Shown: in pieces, positions 7,206 to 15,824 of the stretch | Layout of the letters: each line of letters opens with the position of its first letter | How positions within the stretch are numbered: the stretch's first letter is position 1 | DNA from: Pseudomonas mandelii | GTDB lineage: Bacteria; Pseudomonadota; Gammaproteobacteria; Pseudomonadales; Pseudomonadaceae | Direction of reading: 5' to 3' | DNA length: 64,000 nucleotides | NCBI RefSeq assembly: GCF_006438925.1 | Contig: NZ_RCZA01000011.1 | Span: forward strand, 21,698-85,697 | Program-made: the position numbers and the translations under genes | The notes under the pieces: model-generated | Seen by the model: the letters and a program-made list of their open reading frames with translations, nothing else | The model's database searches: none | Told to the model about the DNA's origin: nothing

Positions 7206-7988
7206 ATGACTACGGCAGAACGACTCGACCTGGCACCTGTTGCGCAGGCCAGCCCTTCGATGATTTCCATCATCGGTTTGAACAAGTGGTACGGCGACTT
7301 CCACGCCTTGCGCGATGTCGACCTGAACGTCGCCACGGGCGAAATCCTGGTGGTGTGCGGGCCGTCAGGCTCGGGCAAGTCGACGATGATTCGTTGCATC
7401 AACCATCTGGAGAATTTCCAGAAAGGCCACATTCAGGTCAACGGCATCACCCTCACCAGCGAGGCAGAAAGTGTCAGCGCGGTGCGCCGGGAAATCGGCA
7501 TGGTGTTCCAGAGCTTCAACCTGTTCCCGCATTTGAGTGTGATCGACAACTTGACCCTGGCCCCGCAACTGGTGCAAGGCGTGTCGAGCGCCGAGGCGAA
7601 AAAGCGCGCTCAGGTCTACCTGGAGCGGGTGCGAATTGCCGAACACGCCGACAAGTACCCTTCGCAACTGTCCGGCGGCCAGCAGCAGCGCGTGGCGATT
7701 GCCCGGGCGCTGTGCATGAACCCCAAAGTGATGCTGTTCGACGAACCCACCTCGGCCCTCGACCCGGAAATGGTCCACGAAGTGCTGGACGTGATGGGTG
7801 AGTTGGCCACCGACGGCATGACCATGATTTGCGTAACCCACGAAATGGGTTTTGCCAGCAAGGTCGCCGACCGCGTGCTGTTCATGGACCAGGGCCAGGT
7901 CATCGAACAAGCCACCCCTTCCGAATTTTTCAACAACCCGCAAACCGAACGCGCGCAGAAATTCCTGTCACAGATCATTGGTCACTGA
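7206..7988 (+). CDS. Amino-acid ABC transporter ATP-binding protein (GlnQ type)
   Basis: The protein has about 260 residues. Walker A is GPSGSGKST near residue 57, the Q-loop is VFQSFNLFPH near 101, the ABC signature is LSGGQQQRVAIARAL near 156, Walker B is VMLFDEPTSALDPE near 177, and the switch histidine is in CVTHEMGF. All catalytic residues are present. ATG codons at 7203, 7206 and 7260 are possible; the N-terminal 18 residues precede the conserved domain and are non-conserved in kind. It follows the permease within a few bases and precedes the binding protein, forming one importer operon that energises uptake at the inner membrane. Confidence 0.9.
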   Translation: MTTAERLDLAPVAQASPSMISIIGLNKWYGDFHALRDVDLNVATGEILVVCGPSGSGKSTMIRCINHLENFQKGHIQVNGITLTSEAESVSAVRREIGMVFQSFNLFPHLSVIDNLTLAPQLVQGVSSAEAKKRAQVYLERVRIAEHADKYPSQLSGGQQQRVAIARALCMNPKVMLFDEPTSALDPEMVHEVLDVMGELATDGMTMICVTHEMGFASKVADRVLFMDQGQVIEQATPSEFFNNPQTERAQKFLSQIIGH

Positions 7989-8034
7989 GCACCGCTTCGC
8001 CCCTTCATAACAATAACGATAAGTGGAGATGGAC

Positions 8035-8862
8035 ATGGTCAGCAAAAAACACGTAATCGCAGCCGCAATGTCGCTGGTGTTCGTCGGTGCCGCCAACGCC
8101 GGAGCCGTTCTGGACAAAATCCAGAGCAGCAAAACAATGACCGTCGCCACGTCGGCGACCTGGCCACCCCAAGGGTTTATCAACGACAAGAATGAAATCG
8201 ACGGGTTTGATATCGACGTTTCCAAGGAGATCGCCAAGCGTCTCGGCGTCGCGGTCAAGTTCATCACGCCTGACTGGGACGTGATCACCGCCGGCAAGTG
8301 GAGTGGGCGCTGGGACGTGTCCGTGGGCTCGATGACTGCGACCAAGAGCCGCTCACGAATCCTCGATTTCCCCGGGACCTATTACTACGTTCCCTACGTC
8401 TTTGCAGTGCACGACAAATCCACTGTCACCGACCACAAAGCACTGAATGGCAAAACCATCGGCGTCGAAGGTGGCACCACGTCCGAGGACTATTTCAGCC
8501 AGGCGCTGGCCATTGAAACCACTGACGTGCCACCCGTCGTTTATGACGTAAAGACCACAAAAATAAAGACCTACTCCGGTTCCGTCGGACCGCTGGACGA
8601 CCTGCGCCTGGGCGACGGTGCACGGCTCGACGCCATCCTCACTCAACGCAGCACACTGGATGCCGCCGTCAAGAAGGGTTACCCATTGCGGGCCGTCGAC
8701 AATGCTGTGGCGTTCTACGAGCCGCTGGCCATCGCCACCGACAAGGGTGACCCGGAACTGACCGCCAAGCTCGGTGAAATCGTAGGTGAGATGCACAAGG
8801 ACGGCACGCTGACCAAGCTGTCGGACAAGTGGTACGGCGTCGACTACTCGACCATCAAATAA
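8035..8862 (+). CDS. Periplasmic substrate-binding protein of the amine/amino-acid importer
   Basis: From the ATG at 8035, six bases after a GGAG, the protein has 275 residues. In-frame GTG 8023 and ATG 8029 overlap the ribosome site and are rejected. A Sec signal peptide (MVSKKHVIAAAMSLVFVGAA, cleavage after ANA) precedes a type 3 periplasmic binding domain with the usual start TVATSATWPPQGF and IDGFDIDVSKEIAKRLG near residues 55-70. The family binds polar amino acids, opines and related amines. The ligand cannot be read from sequence. It is the third gene of the importer, followed by a REPIN that may stabilise the transcript. Confidence 0.9.
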   Translation: MVSKKHVIAAAMSLVFVGAANAGAVLDKIQSSKTMTVATSATWPPQGFINDKNEIDGFDIDVSKEIAKRLGVAVKFITPDWDVITAGKWSGRWDVSVGSMTATKSRSRILDFPGTYYYVPYVFAVHDKSTVTDHKALNGKTIGVEGGTTSEDYFSQALAIETTDVPPVVYDVKTTKIKTYSGSVGPLDDLRLGDGARLDAILTQRSTLDAAVKKGYPLRAVDNAVAFYEPLAIATDKGDPELTAKLGEIVGEMHKDGTLTKLSDKWYGVDYSTIK

Positions 8863-8874
8863 CCACCCAACCCC

Positions 8875-8964
8875 TGTGGGAGCGAGCTTGCTCGCGATGA
8901 GGCCATCACATTCAGCATTGATGTTGAATGTTCGACCGCCATCGCGAGCAAGCTCGCTCCCACA
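8875..8964. repeat. REPIN, family B (tgtgggagcgag palindromes)
   Basis: TGTGGGAGCGAGCTTGCTCG at the left is matched by its inverted copy ending GCTCGCTCCCACA at the right. It lies between the binding-protein and FAD-oxidase genes and is a member of the second REP family in this window. Confidence 0.9.
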
Positions 8965-9013
8965 AAGGCCAGGTGTTCGCTTAAATGACCGGCAATCTAT
9001 CAAGGATCGACCC

Positions 9014-10297
9014 ATGTCCTTCCCCACCACCTGGTATTCCCAAACCTCGCTACCCCGCGCGGCCAGGTCCGAATTGAACACTGATGAAACCTGCGACGTC
9101 TGCATCATCGGTGCTGGTATCGCAGGCCTGACCGCTGCCCTGGAACTGACCCGGCGCGGCAAACGCGTGATCATCCTCGAAGCCCAGCAAGTCGCCTGGG
9201 GCGCGTCCGGTAGAAATGGTGGCGTGGTCTCGCCGGGCTGGGCTGAAGGGTCGGGGGCGATCCGCAAGAAACTTGGATTGGAACAAGCCAAGGCGCTCTT
9301 TCAACTATCGGTCGAGGGCGTGGAGATTGTCCGCCGCAACATCGCCGAACTGGCATTGCCCGGTTGCGATCCATCCGCCGGTACGATTCAGGTCAAGCGT
9401 TACGACGACGGTGCTGGTGTGAAAAACCACATCGACACAATACGCCGCGACTTCGGCTATGAACTCAACTTCCTCGACACAGGCCAAGTCCGCGAACGGG
9501 CTCACACCCTGCGCTATTTCCAGGGCATCGAGGATCCGAAGGCGCTGCACTTCCACCCGCTGAACTATTGCCTGGGCCTGGCCCTCGCCATCGAAGCAGC
9601 GGGAGGCCGGATTTTCGAACAATCAAAAATGCTGGCCTGGCATCGCGAAGGCGACGACAAAATTGTCCAGACCGCTCACGGCACCGTGTGCTGCCAGAAC
9701 CTGGTGTTCTGCGCCGGCGGTTATGGCGGCCCGGAACTGCAAAAACTCAGCCGCGCCTACCTGCCCATTGCTACCTATGTGGTGCTGACCGAACACCTGG
9801 GCGACTCGATAAAAAACGTCCTGGACTCCGGTGCCGCGTTCTCCGACGACCGCCGCGCCTCGGACTACTACCGCGTGGTTGAAGGCGACCGCCTGCTCTG
9901 GGGCGGACGCATCACCACCCGCAACGAACAGAATGAAAAGGCCCTCGCCGCCATGCTCAAGGCCGACATGGTGTCGGTCTATCCACAACTGGCCCCGGTC
10001 AAAATCGAATTGGCCTGGTCCGGCCTGATGGGTTACTCCACCAACAAGATGCCCAACCTGGGATTGCTCGAACCGGGCGTCTGGGCCTGCACCTCGTTTG
10101 GTGGCCATGGCTTGAATACCGGCTCGATTGGCGGCAGGGTCATCGCCGAAGCGGTGTGTGGGGAAAGTGTGCGTTATCAGCTGTTCAAACCGTACTTGCT
10201 GGACTGGAACGGCGGACCGTTCGGGCGGATTGCCGCCAATGCCATCTATCAATCGTTGAAGGTTATGGACTTTGTCCAGGAGCGATTTCGCGGCTGA
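9014..10297 (+). CDS. FAD-dependent amine/amino-acid oxidoreductase (PuuB/DadA-like)
   Basis: The ATG at 9014 after AAGGA gives 427 residues. The dinucleotide-binding motif GAGIAGLTAALEL is near residue 33 and is followed by an acidic residue at the end of strand two (VIILEAQ). A GRNGG stretch near residue 68 is typical of the DAO superfamily, with SFGGHGLNTGSIGGRVIAEA near the C-terminus closing the FAD site. The closest known families are gamma-glutamylputrescine oxidase PuuB and related amine oxidases. No glutamate-amine ligase (puuA) or aldehyde dehydrogenase gene is beside it, so the putrescine route is not established. With the transaminase and importer it suggests catabolism of an imported amine. 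Confidence 0.8.
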   Translation: MSFPTTWYSQTSLPRAARSELNTDETCDVCIIGAGIAGLTAALELTRRGKRVIILEAQQVAWGASGRNGGVVSPGWAEGSGAIRKKLGLEQAKALFQLSVEGVEIVRRNIAELALPGCDPSAGTIQVKRYDDGAGVKNHIDTIRRDFGYELNFLDTGQVRERAHTLRYFQGIEDPKALHFHPLNYCLGLALAIEAAGGRIFEQSKMLAWHREGDDKIVQTAHGTVCCQNLVFCAGGYGGPELQKLSRAYLPIATYVVLTEHLGDSIKNVLDSGAAFSDDRRASDYYRVVEGDRLLWGGRITTRNEQNEKALAAMLKADMVSVYPQLAPVKIELAWSGLMGYSTNKMPNLGLLEPGVWACTSFGGHGLNTGSIGGRVIAEAVCGESVRYQLFKPYLLDWNGGPFGRIAANAIYQSLKVMDFVQERFRG

Positions 10298-10317
10298 ACT
10301 CCAAGGTAAACGCAACC

Positions 10318-10454
10318 CCTGTAGCAGCTGGCGAAGCCTGCGTTCGGCTGCGCAGCAGTCGTAAAACTTGAGTGCGAGTTCTGCCTGACACTCCGCGTTG
10401 TCTGATTTCGCGACTGCTTCGCAGCCGAACGCAGGCTTCGCCAGCTGCTACAGG
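10318..10454. repeat. Long REP-like inverted pair (gtagcagctggcgaagc type)
   Basis: CCTGTAGCAGCTGGCGAAGC on the left is matched by an inverted copy ending GCCAGCTGCTACAGG on the right. The arms extend through TGCGTTCGGCTGCG and are separated by about 50 bases. It resembles family A but with a different core, and lies in the convergent spacer of the oxidase and trxB. Confidence 0.8.
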
Positions 10455-10470
10455 GATCTTCTGTGGGCAC

Positions 10471-10497
10471 AAAAAAACCGGCCGAAGCCGGTTTTTT
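10471..10497. terminator. Bidirectional rho-independent terminator, oxidase/trxB
   Basis: AAAAAAACCGGC, GAA and GCCGGTTTTTT form a strong symmetric stem with T-tracts on both strands. It sits between convergent genes and can serve both; it is 14 bases from the trxB stop. Confidence 0.9.
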
Positions 10498-10510
10498 CAT
10501 TTCAACGCTC

Positions 10511-11473
10511 TCAGAACTTGGCGTTCTGCAGGTCGTCGAGGTAACGCTCGGCGTCCAGTGCTGCCATGCAGCCAGCGCCGGCCGAGGTGATGGCTTGACG
10601 GTAAACGTGGTCAGCCACGTCACCGGCCGCGAAGATACCTTCGAGGCTGGTGGCAGTGGCGTTACCGTCACGGCCGCCCTGCACAACCAGGTAGCCGTCT
10701 TTCAAGGTCAGCTGACCTTCGAACAACGACGTGTTCGGGGTGTGGCCGATGGCGATGAACACGCCGTCGACTGTCAGCTCGTCGAAGCTGCCGTCGTTGT
10801 TCTTCAGGCGGGCACCGGTCACGCCCATGTTGTCGCCCAGGACTTCGTCCAGAGTCGAGTTCAGCTTCAACACGATCTTGCCTTCGGCAACCCGGGCATT
10901 CAGCTTGTCGATCAGGATCTTCTCGGCGCGGAAGGTTTCGCGACGGTGGATCAGGGTGACCTTGCTGGCGATGTTGGCCAGGTACAGCGCCTCTTCAACA
11001 GCGGTGTTGCCGCCACCGACCACGGCCACTGGCTTGTTGCGGTAGAAGAAACCATCGCAGGTCGCGCAGGCCGAAACGCCTTTGCCCATGAACGCTTCTT
11101 CCGACGGCAGGCCCAGGTAACGAGCGCTGGCGCCGGTAGCGATGATCAGCGCGTCGCAGGTGTAAGTCGCGCTGTCGCCGGTCAGGGTGTACGGCTTGGC
11201 AGCGAAGTCCACGGCATTGATGTGATCGAAGACGATTTCGGTTTCAAAGCGCTCGGCGTGCTCTTTCATGCGGTCCATCAGCGCCGGGCCGGTCAGGCCG
11301 TGGACGTCGCCAGGCCAGTTATCGACTTCGGTGGTGGTGGTCAGTTGACCGCCGGCTTGCATGCCGGTGATCAACAGTGGCTTGAGGTTGGCACGGGCGG
11401 CATAGACCGCGGCGCTGTAACCGGCAGGGCCGGAACCGAGAATAATCACTCGCGAATGACGGACTTCAGACAT
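10511..11473 (-). CDS. trxB: Thioredoxin reductase
   Basis: The protein has 320 residues from the ATG at 11471-11473 (MSEVRHSR). The FAD-binding motif is GSGPAGYSAAVYAAR near residue 14, the redox-active disulfide is CATC near residue 136, and the NADPH motif GGGNTAVEEAL is near 155. The enzyme transfers electrons from NADPH to thioredoxin in the cytoplasm. A longer in-frame start at 11656 lacks a ribosome site and would add 61 non-family residues. It is divergent from cysZ across a 316-base spacer, an arrangement remembered from the trxB2 region of P. aeruginosa. The assignment is secure. Confidence 0.97.
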   Translation of the reverse strand: MSEVRHSRVIILGSGPAGYSAAVYAARANLKPLLITGMQAGGQLTTTTEVDNWPGDVHGLTGPALMDRMKEHAERFETEIVFDHINAVDFAAKPYTLTGDSATYTCDALIIATGASARYLGLPSEEAFMGKGVSACATCDGFFYRNKPVAVVGGGNTAVEEALYLANIASKVTLIHRRETFRAEKILIDKLNARVAEGKIVLKLNSTLDEVLGDNMGVTGARLKNNDGSFDELTVDGVFIAIGHTPNTSLFEGQLTLKDGYLVVQGGRDGNATATSLEGIFAAGDVADHVYRQAITSAGAGCMAALDAERYLDDLQNAKF

Positions 11474-11789
11474 GACCTGCTCCTGTTGACCGGCCCGAAA
11501 CTTCTGGCGCGGAACGCCGGGTTGCCGGCGGGAATAAAAAAGGACCGTTGAAAGCACTTGGGGAAGGCTTGAGCTCGACAGTCCTGTAAAAAGTATGGGG
11601 TGCAGCGTATCGAGGGGGCGAAGATTAAGGAAATACGGTTTAACAATCCAGCTCATAGGCGGTCTCTATCCCATCACGATGGATACATAGGCGCCTTTGT
11701 TACAGTTAATGTCGATGCTGCTACCGCGCTTTCGCCCGTCAGGCAAAGCCGGTAAGGTCGGCGCGTTTCCCCTTTGCTCGGAGCACGTT
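11474..11789. other. 316-base divergent spacer between trxB and cysZ
   Basis: It must hold both promoters and the 5' leaders. A TTGTTA at 11697-11702 reads towards cysZ, but no good -10 follows at standard spacing. The minus strand carries another TTGTTA near 11642-11647 without a clear partner. I see no gene, no strong hairpin with a T-tract and no REP sequence here. Confidence 0.5.
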
Positions 11790-12542
11790 ATGCCCGCCCC
11801 CGTTCTGTCCGGCCCGCAATACCTGCGCGAAGGCCTCAAGTTGGTCCTGAGCCCAAGCCTGCGTTTGTTCGTGCTGTTGCCTCTGATGATCAACCTGGTG
11901 CTGTTCGTCGGATTGATCTACCTGGCCAGCCATCAATTCAGCCTGTGGGTCGATACGTTGATGCCGTCCCTGCCCGACTGGCTGGGTTTTCTCAGTTATG
12001 TGCTCTGGCCGTTGTTCGTGGTGCTGGTGGTGTTGATGGTGTTCTTCACCTTCACCATGCTGGCCAACGTCATCGCCGCGCCATTCAACGGTTTCCTCGC
12101 GGAAAAAGTCGAAGTGGTGGTGCGCGGCACCGACGATTTCCCGTCCTTCAGCTGGGGTGAACTGATCGCCATGATCCCCCGCACCCTGGCCCGGGAAATG
12201 CGCAAACTCGGCTACTTCCTGCCACGCGCCATCGGGCTGTTCATCCTCTCGTTCATTCCGGTGGTGAACATCATCGCTGCGCCGTTGTGGCTGCTGTTCG
12301 GGGTGTGGATGATGGCGATCCAGTACATCGACTACCCGGCGGATAACCACAAACTGGGCTGGAACGAGATGCTCGCCTGGCTGCGCGAGAAGCGCTGGCA
12401 GAGCATGAGTTTTGGCGGAAGTGTTTATCTGGTGCTGCTGATTCCGGTGGTCAACATCCTGATGATGCCGGCCGCCGTGGCGGGTGCAACCTTGTTCTGG
12501 GTGCGTGAACGCGGTGCGGAAAACCTGGTGGTTCAGCGCTGA
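11790..12542 (+). CDS. cysZ: Sulfate transporter CysZ
   Basis: The ATG at 11790 gives 250 residues; an in-frame start at 11697 lies inside the promoter spacer and is rejected. It is a membrane protein with several strongly hydrophobic segments, for example near residues 26-47 and 66-90, with VVNIIAAPLWLLFGVWMM near 160 and a last one near 220. NKLG-like loops and the APFNGFLAEKVE segment near residue 95 are typical of CysZ. The family imports sulfate for assimilation. Sulfate activation genes (cysD, cysNC) occur 8 kb further on. It is followed 64 bases later by a glycosyltransferase gene on the same strand. Confidence 0.9.
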   Translation: MPAPVLSGPQYLREGLKLVLSPSLRLFVLLPLMINLVLFVGLIYLASHQFSLWVDTLMPSLPDWLGFLSYVLWPLFVVLVVLMVFFTFTMLANVIAAPFNGFLAEKVEVVVRGTDDFPSFSWGELIAMIPRTLAREMRKLGYFLPRAIGLFILSFIPVVNIIAAPLWLLFGVWMMAIQYIDYPADNHKLGWNEMLAWLREKRWQSMSFGGSVYLVLLIPVVNILMMPAAVAGATLFWVRERGAENLVVQR

Positions 12543-12606
12543 CTCGGTCACAAATTCATCATCCCACCGTCACATTGACGACATGGCCTCAGCCGACACT
12601 GAGGTC

Positions 12607-13782
12607 ATGACGACAGCTCTGCATATCACTCTGATCACCGAAACCTTCCCTCCCGAAATCAACGGAGTGGCCAATACCCTCGGCCGCTTGTACGAAGGCT
12701 TGCGCGCGCGCGGGCATCAGGTGGAATTGGTGCGACCGCGTCAGGGTTGCGATCAGCAGCGGGGCAGCGACGATGCGTTGTTGCTGTGCCGGGGCTGGCC
12801 GCTACCGGGTTATCCCGGCTTGCAATGGGGTCAGTCGTCGATGCACAAGCTGCTGCGGCGCTGGAAGCGTCATCGGCCGGACGTGCTGTACATCGCCACG
12901 GAAGGACCGCTGGGATTGTCCGCGTTGCGCGCGGCGCGGCGCTTGGGGATTTCGGTGGTGAGCGGTTTTCACACTAATTTCCAGCAGTACTCCCGTCAGT
13001 ATGGGCTTGGACTGCTGACGCGATTGCTGACCCACTACCTGCGCTGGTTTCACAATCGTTCGACGCTGACCCTGGTGCCGAGCGTGAGTCAACGAATGGA
13101 ACTGGAACGCCGGCATTTCGAGCGCCTGGCGTTGCTGTCGCGTGGGGTCGACAGCCAGTTGTTTCACCCGACCAAGCGGCTGACGTCGCTACGCGAACAG
13201 TGGGGTTTGGCCGACAGTGACATTGCCGTCATCCATGTAGGTCGCTTGGCACCGGAGAAAAATCTCGGCTTGCTTAGGCGCAGCTTCGAAAGGCTGCGTA
13301 CGACTTATCCACAGAAAAACCTGAAGTTGATCGTGATCGGCGACGGCCCACAACGAGTGGTCCTGGAGAAAGAACTGCCCGAGGCGATTTTCTGTGGCTC
13401 TCAACGCGGCGAGGCCTTGGCCAGTCACTATGCGTCGGGGGATGTGTTTCTGTTTCCAAGCCTGACCGAGACTTTCGGCAACGTGGTGCTTGAGGCACTG
13501 GCTTCGGGTTTGGGTGTGGTGGCTTACGATCAAGCGGCGGCGGCTCAGCACATCCGCCATGCCTACAACGGCGTACTGGCGATGCCGGGGGACGAAGAGG
13601 CGTTCTGCGATGCGGCGTGTTGGCTGTTGGAGGAGCGCGAAACGTTGCGCTGCGTGCGGCTCAATGCGCGTCAACATGCGAGTCGTCAGGGCTGGGCAGC
13701 GATTATCGAGCAGTTTGAAGGGCAGTTGCGCGGGGCTTGTGCTGGGGAGCAGATGGTTCCGAATGCACCGACGGCACTCTGA
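12607..13782 (+). CDS. Glycosyltransferase family 4 (GT-B)
   Basis: The ATG at 12607 gives 391 residues. The N-terminal acceptor domain begins ITLITETFPPEINGVANTL, a hallmark of the GDP-mannose-dependent and lipid-type GT4 enzymes. The donor domain contains VGRLAPEKNLGLLRRSFE near residue 213 and the EX7E-type segment FPSLTETFGNVVLEALASG near residue 285, with the catalytic-site glutamates. There is no signal peptide; it is probably membrane-peripheral. Related genes next to cysZ occur in other pseudomonads (PA0842, from memory). Donor and acceptor are unknown; a glycolipid product is a family-based guess. Confidence 0.85.
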   Translation: MTTALHITLITETFPPEINGVANTLGRLYEGLRARGHQVELVRPRQGCDQQRGSDDALLLCRGWPLPGYPGLQWGQSSMHKLLRRWKRHRPDVLYIATEGPLGLSALRAARRLGISVVSGFHTNFQQYSRQYGLGLLTRLLTHYLRWFHNRSTLTLVPSVSQRMELERRHFERLALLSRGVDSQLFHPTKRLTSLREQWGLADSDIAVIHVGRLAPEKNLGLLRRSFERLRTTYPQKNLKLIVIGDGPQRVVLEKELPEAIFCGSQRGEALASHYASGDVFLFPSLTETFGNVVLEALASGLGVVAYDQAAAAQHIRHAYNGVLAMPGDEEAFCDAACWLLEERETLRCVRLNARQHASRQGWAAIIEQFEGQLRGACAGEQMVPNAPTAL

Positions 13783-13806
13783 TTCTTCAGTGTTCTTGAG
13801 TCCGCC

Positions 13807-13888
13807 TTCGCGAGCAGGCTCGCTCCCACAGTTGACCGCATTCTTCAGGTAGAACTCGGTTGAAAGTGGGAGCGAGCCTGCTCGCGAA
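13807..13888. repeat. REPIN, family B
   Basis: TTCGCGAGCAGGCTCGCTCC at the left and GGGAGCGAGCCTGCTCGCGAA at the right form an inward pair in the convergent spacer of the glycosyltransferase and the flavin reductase genes. Confidence 0.9.
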
Positions 13889-13908
13889 AGGGCCCCGCCA
13901 AGCGCCGC

Positions 13909-15012
13909 TTAAACCAGGGTCATCAACGCCTCACGGCTGAACGGCAGGATGTCTTCTTCACGGCCGTCACGCACTTTCTGCGCCCAGTCCGGATCCACCA
14001 GCAGCGCACGACCTACCGCCACCAGATCGAACTCATCATTGTTCAAACGCTCCAGCAGTTTTTCCAGGCTGGCCGGCTGCGCGATCTTGTCGGTGTTGAC
14101 CATGAACTGCAGGAACTCGCCATCCAGGCCGACACTGCCCACGGTGATGGTCGGTTTACCGGTGAGCTTACGGGTCCAGCCGGCCAGGTTCAGCTCGGAA
14201 CCGTCGAACTCCGGCTCCCAGAAACGACGCGTCGAGCAGTGGAAAATATCCACGCCGGCGTCAGACAACGGCTTGAGGAATTCGCCCAACGCTTCGGATG
14301 TTTGCACCAGACGCGCGGTGTAATCCTGCTGCTTCCATTGAGAGAAACGGAAAATAATCGGGAAGCCTTCGCCGACCGCAGCACGCACAGCCTGGATCAG
14401 TTCAATGGCAAAACGCGAACGGTTAGCCAGGCTGCCGCCGTATTCGTCGGTGCGCTGGTTGCTGCCTTCCCAGAAGAACTGGTCCACCAGGTAGCCGTGG
14501 GCACCGTGAATTTCCACGCCGTCCATGCCAATGCTCTGGGCATCTTTGGCGGCCTGGGCAAATGCGCCGATCACGTCCTGGATATCTTGTTGGGTCATGC
14601 CGTGAACCACGACCTGACCGTCCTTCAATTTCTCCGACGGACCGTAACCCGGCACGCTGGCGTCCGGCTCGGTGCCGATGCGGCGCACGCTGCCGACATG
14701 CCACAGCTGAGGAACGATCTTGCCGCCTTCAGCATGAACCGCGTCGACAACTTTCTTCCAGCCGGCCAGCGCCGCTTCACCGTAGAAATGCGGTACGTTC
14801 GGGTAACCGTTGGAAGCCTTGTGGCCGACGGTGGTGCCTTCGGTGATGATCAGACCCACACCCGCAGCGGCGCGACGACGGTAGTATTCGATCACTTTGG
14901 AATTGGGAACGCCACCCGGCGAAAACGAGCGGGTCATCGGCGCCATGACGACGCGGGTCGGCAGTTCGAGGGTGCCAAGGTGGAACGGTTTGAACAGGGC
15001 TTTGACGGGCAT
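13909..15012 (-). CDS. Old-yellow-enzyme family NADH:flavin oxidoreductase
   Basis: The ATG at 15010-15012, seven bases after GGAG, gives 367 residues. It is an FMN-dependent TIM barrel: the N-terminus shows LFKPFHLGTLELPTRVVMAPMTR, with MAPMTR contacting FMN, and the substrate-site pair is in DGVEIHGAHGYLVDQF near residue 170, where His and nearby residues bind phenolic or enone substrates. The C-terminus has VAVGRALLVDPDWAQ. The family reduces activated alkenes such as enals, N-ethylmaleimide or nitro esters. No linked regulator of the nemR type is present. The physiological substrate is unknown; a detoxification role is likely. Confidence 0.9.
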   Translation of the reverse strand: MPVKALFKPFHLGTLELPTRVVMAPMTRSFSPGGVPNSKVIEYYRRRAAAGVGLIITEGTTVGHKASNGYPNVPHFYGEAALAGWKKVVDAVHAEGGKIVPQLWHVGSVRRIGTEPDASVPGYGPSEKLKDGQVVVHGMTQQDIQDVIGAFAQAAKDAQSIGMDGVEIHGAHGYLVDQFFWEGSNQRTDEYGGSLANRSRFAIELIQAVRAAVGEGFPIIFRFSQWKQQDYTARLVQTSEALGEFLKPLSDAGVDIFHCSTRRFWEPEFDGSELNLAGWTRKLTGKPTITVGSVGLDGEFLQFMVNTDKIAQPASLEKLLERLNNDEFDLVAVGRALLVDPDWAQKVRDGREEDILPFSREALMTLV

Positions 15013-15116
15013 GGGACGCTCCACGGGAAATGACTTTATGACGGCGATAATATGGAGAGCCGGTCGTGCTGAACAGCACTATTGATTTTGGTGATTAAGG
15101 ATCAAAAGACAGAAGC

Positions 15117-15207
15117 AAAAGATCGCAGCCTCGTTTCACTCGACAGCTCCTACACGGGTACGCGGTTCATGTAGGAGCTGTCGAGTGAAACGAGGCTGCG
15201 ATCTTTT
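15117..15207. repeat. REPIN, family A
   Basis: AAAAGATCGCAGCCTCGTTT at the left and the complementary arm ending GCTGCGATCTTTT at the right. The arms are nearly perfect over about 35 bases and include the CGACAGCTCC core. The right end lies 10 bases from the glutathione peroxidase stop. Confidence 0.9.
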
Positions 15208-15217
15208 GAACGTTCTT

Positions 15218-15700
15218 TTAGCTCAGCGCTTTTTCGATCGCATGAACGACAGACGGATCATCCGGCGCCGTGCGCGGCGAGAACCGCGCCAGCACGCGAC
15301 CATCCTTGCCCAGCAGGAATTTTTCGAAGTTCCAGGTAATGTCACCGGGAAATTCAGCCCCCTCGCCCGCCAGCAGACGGTACAACTGATGACGATCGTG
15401 ACCGTTGACTTCCAGCTTGCTGGACAACGGAAAACTCACGCCGTAGTTGAGGCTGCAAAACTCCTGGATCTCTTGCTCGGTACCCGGCTCCTGCCCGGCA
15501 AACTGGTTACACGGCAGGCCCAGCACGCTGAAGCCTTTGTCCTTGTATTGCTGGTAGAGGTTTTCCAGCGCCGCGTACTGTGGGGTCAAGCCACATTTGG
15601 AGGCGACGTTGACCACCAGCACGACGTGCCCCTTGAAGGGCGCCAGAGGTAGCTCCTGACCATCCAGGCCTGTCAATTTAAGGTCGTGAAAAGCACTCAT
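15218..15700 (-). CDS. Glutathione/thioredoxin-dependent peroxidase (cysteine type)
   Basis: This 160-residue protein is a BtuE/GPx family peroxidase. The peroxidatic cysteine is in NVASKCGLTPQ near residue 36, the resolving-site segment is LPCNQFAGQEPG near residue 62, and the Trp of the catalytic tetrad is in ITWNFEKFLL near residue 125. Cysteine replaces the selenocysteine of animal enzymes. It reduces hydroperoxides with glutathione or thioredoxin in the cytoplasm. It precedes slyD in the same direction at a distance of about 120 bases, matching the remembered P. aeruginosa order. The start follows GGAGTTCGTC. Confidence 0.92.
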   Translation of the reverse strand: MSAFHDLKLTGLDGQELPLAPFKGHVVLVVNVASKCGLTPQYAALENLYQQYKDKGFSVLGLPCNQFAGQEPGTEQEIQEFCSLNYGVSFPLSSKLEVNGHDRHQLYRLLAGEGAEFPGDITWNFEKFLLGKDGRVLARFSPRTAPDDPSVVHAIEKALS

Positions 15701-15771
15701 GACGAACTCCAGATTCCCGTGTTCTTCTCGAAACAGCCACTTGGCGGTGTCACCAGGGACAGCCGCGGACT

Positions 15772-15794
15772 AAAAAGGCGCCCCTCGGGCGCCT
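15772..15794 (-). terminator. slyD: Rho-independent terminator of slyD
   Basis: AGGCGCCC and GGGCGCCT form a compact stem around CTC. On the minus strand it is followed by TTTTTAG, a short T-tract. It lies 31 bases after the slyD stop. Confidence 0.8.
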
Positions 15795-15824
15795 CTCCAG
15801 TACTCGAAAGCTTAGCGCAGAAAA

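Noticed and set aside
11697..11789. Extended N-terminus of CysZ from 11697
   Set aside because: The added residues are unlike the family and would begin within the probable promoter.
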